Shown: piece after piece, positions 34,739 to 43,695 of the stretch
Position numbering within the stretch: the first letter of the stretch is position 1
How the letters are laid out: each line of letters opens with the position of its first letter
DNA from: Nocardia cyriacigeorgica GUH-2
Lineage (GTDB): Bacteria; Actinomycetota; Actinomycetes; Mycobacteriales; Mycobacteriaceae
NCBI RefSeq assembly: GCF_000284035.1
Contig: NC_016887.1
Span: 2,976,001 to 3,040,000 of the forward strand
DNA: 64,000 nt
Direction of reading: 5' to 3'
Made by a program: the position numbers and the translations under genes
Notes under the pieces: model-generated
What the model was told of the DNA's origin: nothing
What the model saw: the letters and a program-made list of their open reading frames with translations, nothing else
The model's database searches: none

Positions 34739-36775
34739 ATGATCAGACATCGACGTCTCGTCCGCAGTGCCGTAGTCACCCTGGTGAGCATCGTCGCGGT
34801 CGCCACCGCGCTGGTGGCGGCCCAGACCGGACAGGCCCAACCGGACGGCGGCGCACTCGGCGCGCACTGGACCGCCACTCACGACGGACCGCGGACCTAT
34901 CCGAATGTGCACATCGACTGGGATGTGCCGATCACGATGAGCGACGGCACGGTGCTCAAGGCCAACGTCTACCGTCCGGCCGACGCCGCGGGCAGGCCCA
35001 TCGAGGAGAAGACGCCGACCATCGTCAACCTCACCCCGTACACCAAACTCGTCGGCAACGTACTGGATTCGGCGCTCACCTTCCCGGTGCTGGCCGACGC
35101 GCTGACCGAGCTGTTCAAGAGCTTCGACCTGTCCGCCTACGGCCTGGGCGGGCTCACCGAGATCACCAAGGCCATGCCCGCGGGCACCCTGCGCTCATTC
35201 GGCGTGGACCGCAAGCTCATTCAGAGCGGCTACACCCAGGTCGTCGTCGACGTCCGCGGCACCGGCTTCTCCCAGGGCATCTGGCAGGTCTTCGGCGAGC
35301 GCGAACAACTCGACGGCGTCGAAGTGGTGAATTGGGCCGCCGCCCAGCCCTGGTCCACCGGCAAAGTCGGCATGACCGGCATCTCCTATTCGGCGATCAA
35401 CCAGCTGCAGACCGCCGAACGCAATCCCGAAGCGCTCCAAGCGATCTTCCCGATCGTGCCGGGCAGCGACCTGCTGCGCGATATCGCCGCGACCGGTGGT
35501 GGCGTCGGCTTCGGCTTCCTGCCGGCCTGGCTGCTGGCCGTCAACTCCTCCAAGCTGATCCCGGACGTGAAGTCGATCTTCGACGGCCGGTTCGACTGGA
35601 AATGGCTGGCCGACCGCGTCCAGGACCCGCTGACCTTCGTCAACTACCTGCTCGCCGCACTCACCGTGCCCAGCGTCGATGCCATCCCGCCGCATCTGAT
35701 GGAACTCATCCAGGAAGACAGCGCGATCCGGCAGTCCTGGCTCGGCCACCCGGACAAGATCGACATCCCGACCTTCGTCTACGGCGGCTGGCACGACATC
35801 TTCACCTACTCCTCGCCCCGGGTCTACAACGCCGTCGACGTGCCCGACTCGCAGAAGAAGCTGATCATGGGCGACATCTACCACCTGACCACCGGCAGCG
35901 GGAACGGCCTGCCCGGTGCGCCACCGCGACTGGACGTGCTGCAACGCGCCTGGTTCGACAAGTGGCTCAAGGGCATCGACAACGGCATCGACACCTACGA
36001 CAACGTCACCCTCTGGCAGCAGGGCGGCGGCTGGACCAGCACCACCGCCTTCCCCCGCCCGGGCATGGACTACCGGCGCATGTACCTCGACGCCGCGCCC
36101 TCGGGCACCGTGCGCAGTGTCCACGATGGCAGCCTGACCAGCGCGCCCGGCGCACCCGCGCAACTCACCGTCGCACCCGGCCTGGCCACCCTGTGCTCGC
36201 GTGACTCGGCCACCGGCACCGCGGGCATCACCGGCATCCTCGACGCCTGCGCCAAGGACTCCCGGATCAGCGAGACCAGCGCGCTGACCTTCACCAGCGC
36301 GCCCGTGCAGGGGCCCACCGAGATCTCCGGGCCGATCAACCTGCACCTCAACGCCGTCCACGACGCCACCGACGGCTACTGGTCGGTCACCGTCAACGAT
36401 GTCGCGCCCGACGGCCGCTCCACCGTGCTGACCAGCGGCCAGCTCACCGCCTCGCTGCGCAAGGTCGACGAAAGCCGCGCCAGCCGCTCGGCCAACGGCG
36501 ACTACACCGACCCGTACCCGGTGCTCACCCTCGACACCCGGCAGCCGCTGGTGCCTGGTCAACCCACCATCATCGATATCGGGCTGACCGCCACCGACGC
36601 CATCCTGCAACCCGGACACCGGCTGCGCGTGGACGTCTACGCGATGAACTTCCCGCGCGGCCTCCCACTGCGTCCACTGCTCAACGAAAGCGAGCTGAAA
36701 CCGCAGCACGTGCGCCTGGACCCGAACCAACCCAGCTGGATCAACATCCCGGTCTCGGGCAACCCCGGCTGGTAA
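34739..36775 (+). CDS. Secreted CocE/NonD-family (S15-like) hydrolase
   Basis: 678 residues. Signal peptide (MIRHRRLVRSAVVTLVSIVA, cleaved near AQA-x-P). The X-Pro-peptidase/CocE alpha/beta-hydrolase domain begins at about 55 (VPITMSDGTVLKANVYRP), with VVVDVRGTGFSQG and the nucleophile motif GISYSA (Ser216; CocE usually has GxSYxG). FVYGGWHDIF gives the probable acid. The C-terminal jelly-roll PepX_C domain follows from about 450. It acts outside the membrane on an ester or amide, substrate unknown. GAGGGG precedes ATG 34739. Confidence 0.88.
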   Translation: MIRHRRLVRSAVVTLVSIVAVATALVAAQTGQAQPDGGALGAHWTATHDGPRTYPNVHIDWDVPITMSDGTVLKANVYRPADAAGRPIEEKTPTIVNLTPYTKLVGNVLDSALTFPVLADALTELFKSFDLSAYGLGGLTEITKAMPAGTLRSFGVDRKLIQSGYTQVVVDVRGTGFSQGIWQVFGEREQLDGVEVVNWAAAQPWSTGKVGMTGISYSAINQLQTAERNPEALQAIFPIVPGSDLLRDIAATGGGVGFGFLPAWLLAVNSSKLIPDVKSIFDGRFDWKWLADRVQDPLTFVNYLLAALTVPSVDAIPPHLMELIQEDSAIRQSWLGHPDKIDIPTFVYGGWHDIFTYSSPRVYNAVDVPDSQKKLIMGDIYHLTTGSGNGLPGAPPRLDVLQRAWFDKWLKGIDNGIDTYDNVTLWQQGGGWTSTTAFPRPGMDYRRMYLDAAPSGTVRSVHDGSLTSAPGAPAQLTVAPGLATLCSRDSATGTAGITGILDACAKDSRISETSALTFTSAPVQGPTEISGPINLHLNAVHDATDGYWSVTVNDVAPDGRSTVLTSGQLTASLRKVDESRASRSANGDYTDPYPVLTLDTRQPLVPGQPTIIDIGLTATDAILQPGHRLRVDVYAMNFPRGLPLRPLLNESELKPQHVRLDPNQPSWINIPVSGNPGW

Positions 36776-36803
36776 CCAGCACCGCCGCAAGATATCTCGT
36801 GAC

Positions 36804-36846
36804 CGCTCGGCTGCTCCCGTCGCTCTCCGGCGCGAGCAGCCGAGCG
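36804..36846 (+). terminator. Terminator after the CocE-type gene
   Basis: Perfect 13-bp stem (CGCTCGGCTGCTC with GAGCAGCCGAGCG) and a 17-nt loop, 29 bp after the stop. Confidence 0.65.
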
Positions 36847-36871
36847 CGCTGATCTCACTATCCGGCGCCGA

Positions 36872-37402
36872 GTGAACACGTACGCTCGGCCCGTGGTGAA
36901 CGAGACCGAGGCAGCGGTAGAACTCGTCGCGATAGACGACGCGGTGCTCGACGAACTTGTTCGAGTCGCCGTCACCGAGGCCGACGCCAACGAGGTGACG
37001 CCACCGATCACCCCGGGGCAGAACTGGACGCCGGCTCGCGAATCCTGGCTGCGGGCCTGTCACCGAGACCGTCGAGCCGGTTTCGACGGGCCACTACAGG
37101 AGTCGACGTGGGCGATCACGCTCGACGGCCGGGTGGTCGGGTCGATTCGTTTGCGGCGTCTCGAGGCCGGTGCGGCGGAGACCGGAATCTGGCTGGCGCG
37201 CAGTGCGCGTGGCCGCGGTATCGGTCACGGCGCGTTCGAGATCCTGCTCGCCGAGGCGCACGAGTTGGGCGTGACAACTGTCGTGGCCGACACCACTGCG
37301 GCGAACGCGGGTGCGCTCGGCATTCTCCGGCGCGCGGGATTCGTCATCGAGCCGCCGGACGCCGACGGCCGGGTCCGGGCGTCACTGGTCCTGGCGCGGT
37401 AG
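36872..37402 (+). CDS. GNAT-family N-acetyltransferase
   Basis: 176 residues. The acetyl-CoA site reads ARSARGRGIGHGAFEILL (motif A) with VVADTTAANAGALGILRRAGF after it (motif B). The start is uncertain: GTG codons at 36872, 36893 and 36896 share the frame and none has a good ribosome site, so translation may be leaderless. The acceptor substrate (amine, aminoglycoside or protein N-terminus) cannot be predicted. Confidence 0.8.
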   Translation: MNTYARPVVNETEAAVELVAIDDAVLDELVRVAVTEADANEVTPPITPGQNWTPARESWLRACHRDRRAGFDGPLQESTWAITLDGRVVGSIRLRRLEAGAAETGIWLARSARGRGIGHGAFEILLAEAHELGVTTVVADTTAANAGALGILRRAGFVIEPPDADGRVRASLVLAR

Positions 37403-37435
37403 CCGGGCCGCGCGACGCTCATCCATCCAGCGTGC

Positions 37436-38605
37436 TCAATCCGCCACCGGCTCGATATCCGCACCTGGTTCCTCGGCAGTCACCGGCGGCGCGGTGAACA
37501 GATCGATCTGCTCGCCCACATACCGGATCACCACCGCCGCGACCGCCGCCACCGGCACCGCGAGGAACGCGCCGACGATCCCGTACAGCGCGCCGCCCCC
37601 GGTCACCGCCAGCAACACGATCACCGCGTGCAACTTCATGCTGCGGCTCTGCAACACCGGCTGGAGCACATTGCCCTCCAGCTGCTGCACCGCGATGATG
37701 ATGCCAAGCACGATCAACGCGGTGGTCAAACCATTGGCGACCAACGCGACCAGCACCGCCAGCGCGCCGGCGACGAACGCACCGACCATCGGGATGAACC
37801 CGCCCAGGAAGGTGATCACCGCCAGCACCAATGCCAACGGGACATCCAGGATCACCAGGCCCAGACCGATCAGCACCGCGTCGATCATGCTGACCACCGC
37901 CTGGGTCCGGATGAACCCGCCGAGCACCGTCCAGACCCGGGACAGCACCTCCTCGAGATGCTGGCCGGCGGGGGAGCCGACCGTAGTGTGCAGCCACGGC
38001 AGGAACCGCGGCCCGTCCTTGACGAAGAAAAACGACAGCACCAACACCAGGAACAAGGTGATCAGCGCCGAAGTCGCGGCGCTGACGCCGGTGAACACGC
38101 CGGTCGCGATCTGCTCGGCACTGGACTGCAAGCGCGTGACCACGGCATCCACCGCGGAATCGAGCTGCTCGTCGCGGACATTGAGCGGCGGGCCCTGCAA
38201 CCAATCGCGCACCTTGTTGATGCCCTCGGTCGACTTGTCCGCCAACGCCGGCGCCTGATCCACCACCGACGGCACGATCAGCGCGATCACCCCCGCCAGC
38301 ACCGCGAGGAACCCGATCACCGTGACCGAGGCGGCCGCGGCCGGACGCAACTTGTGATCCATCAGCCACCGCGTCGGTGGCCACAGCACCGTGGCCACCA
38401 CGATCGCCAGCAGCACCGGCAGCAGCACCACCCAGAGCTTGGCGATCACATTCCCGATCACCCAGGCACCGGCCGCGATCGCGACCACGCACAGCGCCCA
38501 TTTCGCCAGCCACAGCACCCCGACCCCGATGGCGTCGCCCCGATTCGGCGTCCGGTCGCGAGCGGTCGGCTCGGCTGCGGTCTTCTCCTCGTTCGGCCCG
38601 TTCAC
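37436..38605 (-). CDS. AI-2E-family transporter / membrane permease
   Basis: 389 residues, about eight membrane segments: two near the start (ALCVVAIAAGAWVIGNVIA; VVLLPVLLAIVVATVLW), one at SVTVIGFLAVLAGVIALIV, a soluble middle region (about 130-205), then several more (LITLFLVLVLSFFFVK; FLGGFIPMVGAFVAGALAVL; AVPVAAVAAVVI). This is the AI-2E/TqsA/PerM topology. Members export varied small solutes or ions; an AI-2 role is not implied. GTG 38605 is the likelier start; an in-frame GTG at 38632 would add 9 residues. Confidence 0.88.
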   Translation of the reverse strand: MNGPNEEKTAAEPTARDRTPNRGDAIGVGVLWLAKWALCVVAIAAGAWVIGNVIAKLWVVLLPVLLAIVVATVLWPPTRWLMDHKLRPAAAASVTVIGFLAVLAGVIALIVPSVVDQAPALADKSTEGINKVRDWLQGPPLNVRDEQLDSAVDAVVTRLQSSAEQIATGVFTGVSAATSALITLFLVLVLSFFFVKDGPRFLPWLHTTVGSPAGQHLEEVLSRVWTVLGGFIRTQAVVSMIDAVLIGLGLVILDVPLALVLAVITFLGGFIPMVGAFVAGALAVLVALVANGLTTALIVLGIIIAVQQLEGNVLQPVLQSRSMKLHAVIVLLAVTGGGALYGIVGAFLAVPVAAVAAVVIRYVGEQIDLFTAPPVTAEEPGADIEPVAD

Positions 38606-38710
38606 GCCGCCAGTCTTACACGGATCCGGCACCCGGACCGGGCACGGCGATCGTGACGCCCATCGCCGTCAGCGGTCCGGGACCTCCGGTGTGATGGCCC
38701 GGGCGCCGAC

Positions 38711-40033
38711 TCAGCGCGGGACCTGCACCGGGTCGACGCAGCTGGCCGGCGAATCGACGAAGGAACAGCCTGCCGGTCCACGCGTGGGCCGATAGCCGGA
38801 AGCGACACCACCCGCGCGGGTGATCTCGGCGTAGGCGGGCACCGCATCGGTCGGGCGGCGGGTCAGCGTCGGATCGGTCAGGACATCGACGGTGTAGAGG
38901 CCGAACCGCGGTGTGTAGGAGCCCCATTCGTAGTTGTCGGTGAGGCTCCAGTAGTTGTAGCCCATCAGGTTCATCCCGTCGGCCTTCGCCCGTTGCAGCC
39001 AGTAGACGGTGTCGCGCAGCAGATCCGCGCGGGTGTAGCCGTCCGCGCGTGGCCGGCCGTTCTCCGTGGGCATGCCGTTCTCGACGATGTAGAGCGGGCG
39101 CCCCGGGAACCGGCGCGCGTAATACTGCAGGGCGTAATAGATGCCCTCGGCCTGCAGCGGCATCGTCCAGAGCCGCTCGAAATCCGGCAGACCCGACATC
39201 ATCGACTCGGGGGAGAAGCCGTAGTAATAGTCGATGCCGATGTAGTCGAGTTTCGCGCCGATCCGATCGATCAGCGGCCCGTTGACCACACCCTCGGCGG
39301 TCGGAATGTAGGCGACATTGCTGGAAACCATCGCACCCGGGTGGACGCGGTGGATGTGGTCGTAGATGGTGTTGTGCGCCAGTGCGATGCGCTCCTGCAT
39401 GGCCGGCACGTGGCCGACCCCGATTCCGCCGTGCCGCATTTCGTTCAGCATGTAGATCGCGGGCTCGTTGAAGGTGATCCAGAGCGGGTCGTACGCGGCG
39501 TAGCGATCGACGACGGCGCGCGCATTGGCCAGCCAGTCGTCCACCATCGCCGGATTGCGCCAGCCGCCCCGGTCCACCTCCCATCCCGGGTACACCCAGT
39601 GGTCCAGCGTGAGCATCGGCCGCATTCCGGTCGCCCGGATCGCGGCGATGACGTCGTCGTAGAACCGGAATCCCGCCGGATCCCATTCACCCGGCCGCGG
39701 CTGTAGCCGGGCCCACTCGATGCCGATCCGATAGACCCGCACCCCCAGCTGCGCCGCCAACCCGATATCGGACCGGAACCGGCCGTAGAAGTCGATCGAG
39801 TTCAGATACGGATCATCGGTCTTACCCGCGGCGATATAGCGCGTCCAGTTGCTGTCCGGCGCATTGCCTTCGGACTGGAATCCGGAAGCCGCCACGCCCC
39901 ACAGGAAATCGTCACCGAGCGGCGCGACCGTCTGCGGGGCCGGCGGCCGCGCCAGCGCCTTCCCGCCCAGTAGGGCAGTGGTGGTCGCGGCGGCGAACCC
40001 GGCGAGAACGTGGCGGCGGTTCGGTTGACCCAT
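38711..40033 (-). CDS. Tat-exported GH1 family glycosidase (beta-glucosidase-like)
   Basis: 440 residues. A Tat signal (NRRHVLAGFAAATTTALLGG) is followed by a (beta/alpha)8 GH1 domain. Acid/base Glu190 lies in WITFNEP and nucleophile Glu318 in YIVENG, with FLWGVAASGFQSEG at the N-terminus as in family 1. It would release terminal sugars from beta-glucosides or galactosides outside the cytoplasm. ATG 40033 has GGAG just upstream; an earlier ATG at 40051 is possible. Confidence 0.9.
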   Translation of the reverse strand: MGQPNRRHVLAGFAAATTTALLGGKALARPPAPQTVAPLGDDFLWGVAASGFQSEGNAPDSNWTRYIAAGKTDDPYLNSIDFYGRFRSDIGLAAQLGVRVYRIGIEWARLQPRPGEWDPAGFRFYDDVIAAIRATGMRPMLTLDHWVYPGWEVDRGGWRNPAMVDDWLANARAVVDRYAAYDPLWITFNEPAIYMLNEMRHGGIGVGHVPAMQERIALAHNTIYDHIHRVHPGAMVSSNVAYIPTAEGVVNGPLIDRIGAKLDYIGIDYYYGFSPESMMSGLPDFERLWTMPLQAEGIYYALQYYARRFPGRPLYIVENGMPTENGRPRADGYTRADLLRDTVYWLQRAKADGMNLMGYNYWSLTDNYEWGSYTPRFGLYTVDVLTDPTLTRRPTDAVPAYAEITRAGGVASGYRPTRGPAGCSFVDSPASCVDPVQVPR

Positions 40034-40280
40034 CGGACTCCAGCTCCTCATGGTGAAGGGTGCTCGGGGGCGGGTATGTCGCGGTAAGCCTAACGACCGA
40101 TTGGGCGATGGGGTGGGGAAGTGGAGAGGCCCAAGGGATCTGCTGGCGCGGGGTAGGGGAGAGATGGAGCTCGGACGGAGGGTATCGAGGTAGAGCTGAT
40201 GCCGTACCTCGGTGGAGGTCGGGCTGCTGGCCTATCCACTTCGCTCGTCGTAAACAATTACGCTACGTAGATATGCGCAT
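40034..40280. other. Upstream region of the GH1 gene with palindrome cluster
   Basis: No gene is supported here. At 40249-40262 lies CGTAA-ACAA-TTACG, and at 40266-40285 CGTAGAT-N6-ATCTACG, an arm/spacer design like that of the Scr1-locus operators but with a different sequence. Both lie about 220-250 bp upstream of the GH1 start and may be operators. Confidence 0.4.
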
Positions 40281-40457
40281 CTACGCATGTGCACCCTCTC
40301 CAACCAAAGTCACCCCAACCGTTGGGGTACCTTCAAAAAGAAGCCAGGACGAGGGAGGGGACAGCGACGCTGCGGCGATCGGCTGCTGCTGCTGTTGCTG
40401 TTGCTGTTGCTGTTGGGAACCGGTTGGCATTGACTCTTCGGTTGGTGAGATCGGCAT
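40281..40457 (-). CDS. Small poly-glutamine peptide, unassigned
   Basis: 58 residues: MPISPTEESMPTGS, then eleven consecutive Gln from alternating CAA/CAG codons, then a hydrophobic C-terminal half (PSSWLLFEGTPTVGVTLVGE) ending GAHA. AGGAG lies 6 nt before the ATG, one of the better ribosome sites in the window, and this is the main evidence for translation. Codon use is unlike the neighbours, with many A/T third positions. No Cys and no modification enzyme is adjacent. It could be a peptide precursor, a toxin or fortuitous. Confidence 0.4.
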   Translation of the reverse strand: MPISPTEESMPTGSQQQQQQQQQQQPIAAASLSPPSSWLLFEGTPTVGVTLVGEGAHA

Positions 40458-40636
40458 CGGTCACTCCTACGTGAGGCGGTCGGGGGAGATCGATGCGTGG
40501 AATCCCGTTGTTGCGAAGCGGGATACGCGCACGACAACGTCGTAGCCTGCGTCGATTACGGGCAACGGAATCGACGCAGCAGATTGTTGCTCGTTCCGGA
40601 ATCCGCCCTGGAGCCGAGCGAAACAGACCACGTGCA

Positions 40637-40671
40637 GTACGAGAGCCGACCCACGGGTACGGCTCTCGTAC
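40637..40671 (-). terminator. Stem-loop after the amidase gene
   Basis: Perfect 11-bp stem GTACGAGAGCC / GGCTCTCGTAC with a 13-nt loop, 8 bp beyond the amidase stop on its strand. Confidence 0.65.
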
Positions 40672-40678
40672 GCGCCTC

Positions 40679-42148
40679 CTACGGTGCTTGGAACCCGCCG
40701 ATCTTCTCCTCGAGTAGTTCTGCCAACCGCAATGGTGTGCGGTCCTCGAATCTCGGACCGATGAGCTGTACTCCCACCGGCAGACCCTCGGGGGAGCGGC
40801 CTGTGGGAATCGCGGTGGCGGGCAGGCCGGGCATGGTGGCCATTCCGGCCCAGACGAGCTGGTCGAAGTACGGGTATTGGGTGCCATCGATGTCGATGCG
40901 CCGATTGTCCAGACCGCCGTCGTGGTTGTGCGGGAAGGCGGGAGTGGGCGTGATCGGGCAGACCACGGCATCGAATTCGGCGAACAGTCGGCTCCAGCCT
41001 TGACGGTGGAGTTCACGGCGATAGTCGGCCGCGACCCAGTCGCGGTGGCTGAGCACCATGCCGCGCAGCCGCGCCGCATCGAGACTGTGGTCGTTGCCGT
41101 CGAGTGCGGCGGCCTTGGTGTGTAGCTGCTGGTACGCGTCGAGGGGAAGGCCGGCGGCGGCGTTCGACATCATCAGCGTCATGTAGATCGTCGCCGCTTC
41201 GGCGGGATCGGGCAGCAGCGGACTGTGCCGCTCGACGCGGGCACCTTCGTCGGCGAGCGCCTCGGCGACCCGGTTCACGCCCGCCCGCACGGCCGATCCG
41301 GTCGGGATGAGCGGATGGTCTTCGATGATCAGGACGCGGAAGTCCGACAGCCGTTGATGGCGCGGGGGCGGTAGGGCGAGGTCGTAGGCGATGCCGTGGG
41401 TCAGCGGATCGGGGCCGGCCATCACGTCGAGCAGGAGGGTGAGGTCGCGGGCGGTGCGTGCCATCGGCCCGGCAACGGCGAGGTCGAGGTCGACCGGCAA
41501 GGCGGGTGCGGGCGGTGCGACCATGCCGCGGGTCGGCAGCAGGCCGAACGTCGGCTTGTGTGCGTAGATGCCGCAGAAATGTGCTGGGGTGCGCAGTGAC
41601 CCGGCGAGGTCGGAGCCGATGGACAGGGCGCCGAAGCCTGCCGCCAGGGCCGCGGCCGAACCGCCGGACGAGCCGCCGGAGGTGCGGCTGTGGTCCCACG
41701 GATTGCTGGTGGTTCCGTAGATGTCGTTGAAGCTCTGGATGTCTCGCAGCATGACCGGCACGTTGGTTTTGCCGAGGATGACCGCGCCTGCGTCCTTCAG
41801 CCGCGTCACCTGCACCGCGTCTTCGGCCGGTATGTGGTTGGCGTGTTGCGGCATGCCCCAGGTGGTGGGCAGACCGGCCATGTTGAAGGACTCTTTGACC
41901 GTCACGGGTATGCCGAGCAGCGGCCGGTCCTCGCCGCGGGCACGTGCCTGGTCGGCGCGGTGTGCGTCGGCCCGTGCGCGGTCGAAGGTTGCGACGCAGA
42001 TCGCGTTGATCGTCTCGTCGTCGCGCTCGATACGGGCGATCGCTTCGTCGGTCAGTTCCACCGAGGTGACGTCACCGGCGTGCAATGCGGCCGCGAGTTC
42101 TACGGCCGGCCGAAAACTCCATTCCATGAATTCGACGGTATCGGCCAT
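40679..42148 (-). CDS. Amidase (amidase-signature family)
   Basis: 489 residues. The amidase signature is clear: Lys of the Ser-cisSer-Lys triad in PVTVKESFNMAG, the Gly/Ser-rich SGGSSGGSAAALAAGFG, and GSDLAGSLRTPAHFCGIYAH carrying the catalytic Ser (usually GSDxGGS; here Leu-Ala replaces the middle). It hydrolyses an amide to acid and ammonia. The start at 42148 lacks a ribosome site, and an internal ATG at 42127 is an alternative. It is monocistronic. Confidence 0.9.
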   Translation of the reverse strand: MADTVEFMEWSFRPAVELAAALHAGDVTSVELTDEAIARIERDDETINAICVATFDRARADAHRADQARARGEDRPLLGIPVTVKESFNMAGLPTTWGMPQHANHIPAEDAVQVTRLKDAGAVILGKTNVPVMLRDIQSFNDIYGTTSNPWDHSRTSGGSSGGSAAALAAGFGALSIGSDLAGSLRTPAHFCGIYAHKPTFGLLPTRGMVAPPAPALPVDLDLAVAGPMARTARDLTLLLDVMAGPDPLTHGIAYDLALPPPRHQRLSDFRVLIIEDHPLIPTGSAVRAGVNRVAEALADEGARVERHSPLLPDPAEAATIYMTLMMSNAAAGLPLDAYQQLHTKAAALDGNDHSLDAARLRGMVLSHRDWVAADYRRELHRQGWSRLFAEFDAVVCPITPTPAFPHNHDGGLDNRRIDIDGTQYPYFDQLVWAGMATMPGLPATAIPTGRSPEGLPVGVQLIGPRFEDRTPLRLAELLEEKIGGFQAP

Positions 42149-42307
42149 GCGAAATAGCCATAAAATGCCGGATCGCGCAATCGGAACCGGCGGAATTCGA
42201 TCCGAATTGTGGTTCGTGTCGTGTCGAAACGCAGGTCACGGTGGGTCCAGGCGGCAGCGGCCGGCGCAGGGCACGAAATGGTGTTCCGCACAATCGGATA
42301 GATGTCA

Positions 42308-43513
42308 CTACAATCCGAGCTTGGTCACGGCATTGTCGTCCAACGGGTTCGCGGTGCGGATGTAGCGGTGCACGGTGCGGGGGTTGGACCAGCGGCCTTG
42401 GCGCATGATCTCGCGGTCGGCGGCGCCGCCGAGGGCGGCTTGGGTGGCGAAGCCTGCGCGCAGGGAGTGGCCGGAAAACAGCGCGGGGTCCAGGCCGGCG
42501 CGGGCGGCGTAGCGCTTGACGAGTTCGGCGATGGCGCGGCCGGAGATCGGGGTGGACCCGATGCCGCCGTGGCGGGTGACGGCGGGGAAGAGAGGTTGGT
42601 CCGGAAGCAGTGCCGGCGGAAGGCCGGTGAAACCGTGGCAGCGGTGAATGTTCGGGTCGGGTTGGGGTGCGGCGGTGAGCTGTTCGCGCAGGCGGCCCGG
42701 CGCGCTGGTGTACACGGCGAGCAGGGCGATCCAGTCGGCGAAGGCGCACACGGGGCAGGTGTGCGGGCGGGTGCCGCGGGGGAGGGCGACGCGTTGTTCG
42801 GTGATGCCGGTGGGGTCGGTTTTGCTGGTGGGCAGGTGGATGAGCAGGACCGGTTCGCCGGTGGTGTGGTCCTGGGTGACGTGCACGTCGCCGACGCGCA
42901 GGGCGGCGAGTTCGCTGCGGCGCAGGGCACCGGCGAATCCGATGAGCAGGGCGAGGGTGTCGCGGCGGCGGGCGGGTTCGGTGGGCCAGCCGGGTGCGGG
43001 CAGGCCGTCGAGGAGTTGTTCGAGGGTGTGCAGCAGGATCGGACGTTTGCGGACCGGGCGGGCGCGGCGGGTGCGCCGGATGCCGCGCAGGGTGAGGCGG
43101 ACGACGTCGGAGCGGGTGGGTGAGGGTAATCCGTTGGCGGCGTGCACAGCTGCGATGGCGGCGGATTTGCGTTCGAGGGTGGCCGGGGCGAAGGCGGGTG
43201 CGCCGTCGTCGGTGCGGGCGTCGGCCGCGGCGGCGAGGTAGACGGCGACGTCGAGGGCGTCGGCGGGCAGTGCCTGGCGTCCTTCGGCGGCGCACCAGGC
43301 CGTCCAGGCGATCCAGTCGGTGCGGTAGGCGCGCACGGTGTTGGCCGATTGGGAGGCTTCGAGGTAGCGGGCGAGGGTGGCGGCTTGATCGTCGGCGAAT
43401 CGTTGCCGGACTTCGCGCAGTGCCGCGGTGTCGACGAGGACGCTGCGCACGCCGCGGCGCAGTTGTGCGCGGACGGGGTCGGGGAGGGCGAGTGCGCCGG
43501 TGTCCTCGGTCAT
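42308..43513 (-). CDS. Tyrosine recombinase / site-specific integrase
   Basis: 401 residues. N-terminal core-binding SAM-like domain (SQSANTVRAYRTDWIAWTAW), then the catalytic domain with Arg in GALRRSELAALRVGD, HSLRAGFATQ (H-x-x-R) and GRWSNPRTVHRYIR (Trp and nucleophile Tyr). All key residues are present, so it should be active. It is preceded by AACG before ATG 43513, without a strong ribosome site. No attachment site, excisionase or phage gene is visible nearby; it may mark the scar of a lost element. Confidence 0.9.
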   Translation of the reverse strand: MTEDTGALALPDPVRAQLRRGVRSVLVDTAALREVRQRFADDQAATLARYLEASQSANTVRAYRTDWIAWTAWCAAEGRQALPADALDVAVYLAAAADARTDDGAPAFAPATLERKSAAIAAVHAANGLPSPTRSDVVRLTLRGIRRTRRARPVRKRPILLHTLEQLLDGLPAPGWPTEPARRRDTLALLIGFAGALRRSELAALRVGDVHVTQDHTTGEPVLLIHLPTSKTDPTGITEQRVALPRGTRPHTCPVCAFADWIALLAVYTSAPGRLREQLTAAPQPDPNIHRCHGFTGLPPALLPDQPLFPAVTRHGGIGSTPISGRAIAELVKRYAARAGLDPALFSGHSLRAGFATQAALGGAADREIMRQGRWSNPRTVHRYIRTANPLDDNAVTKLGL

Positions 43514-43637
43514 CGTTCCCCGTTCGGTCGGGCGGCGCGGCGGCCGCACAAGTGTTCTGCCCGAATGTATCCGGTGGGCCGGTCGACGGGGTGGGTCCGT
43601 GGCGGCGCGGTGCGTGGTTCACGTCACTGGATCGGGC

Positions 43638-43664
43638 TGTCAGGAATTCGGGGGCTGTCTCGTT
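43638..43664 (+). promoter_or_regulatory. Candidate ECF41-type promoter of oxidoreductase 1
   Basis: TGTCAGG (43638-43644), 16-nt spacer, CGTT (43661-43664), 32 bp before the ATG at 43696. It resembles the reported ECF41 consensus (TGTCACA with CGTC). The same TGTCAGG-N16 arrangement is seen at 45869. Confidence 0.5.
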
Positions 43665-43695
43665 CAGGGTGCACACGAACAGATAGGAGCGATCC

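Noticed and set aside
40060..40545. Plus-strand frame reading Cys/Leu-rich repeats across the CTG/TTG tract
   Set aside because: No ribosome site or domain; the opposite strand has a much better start signal.
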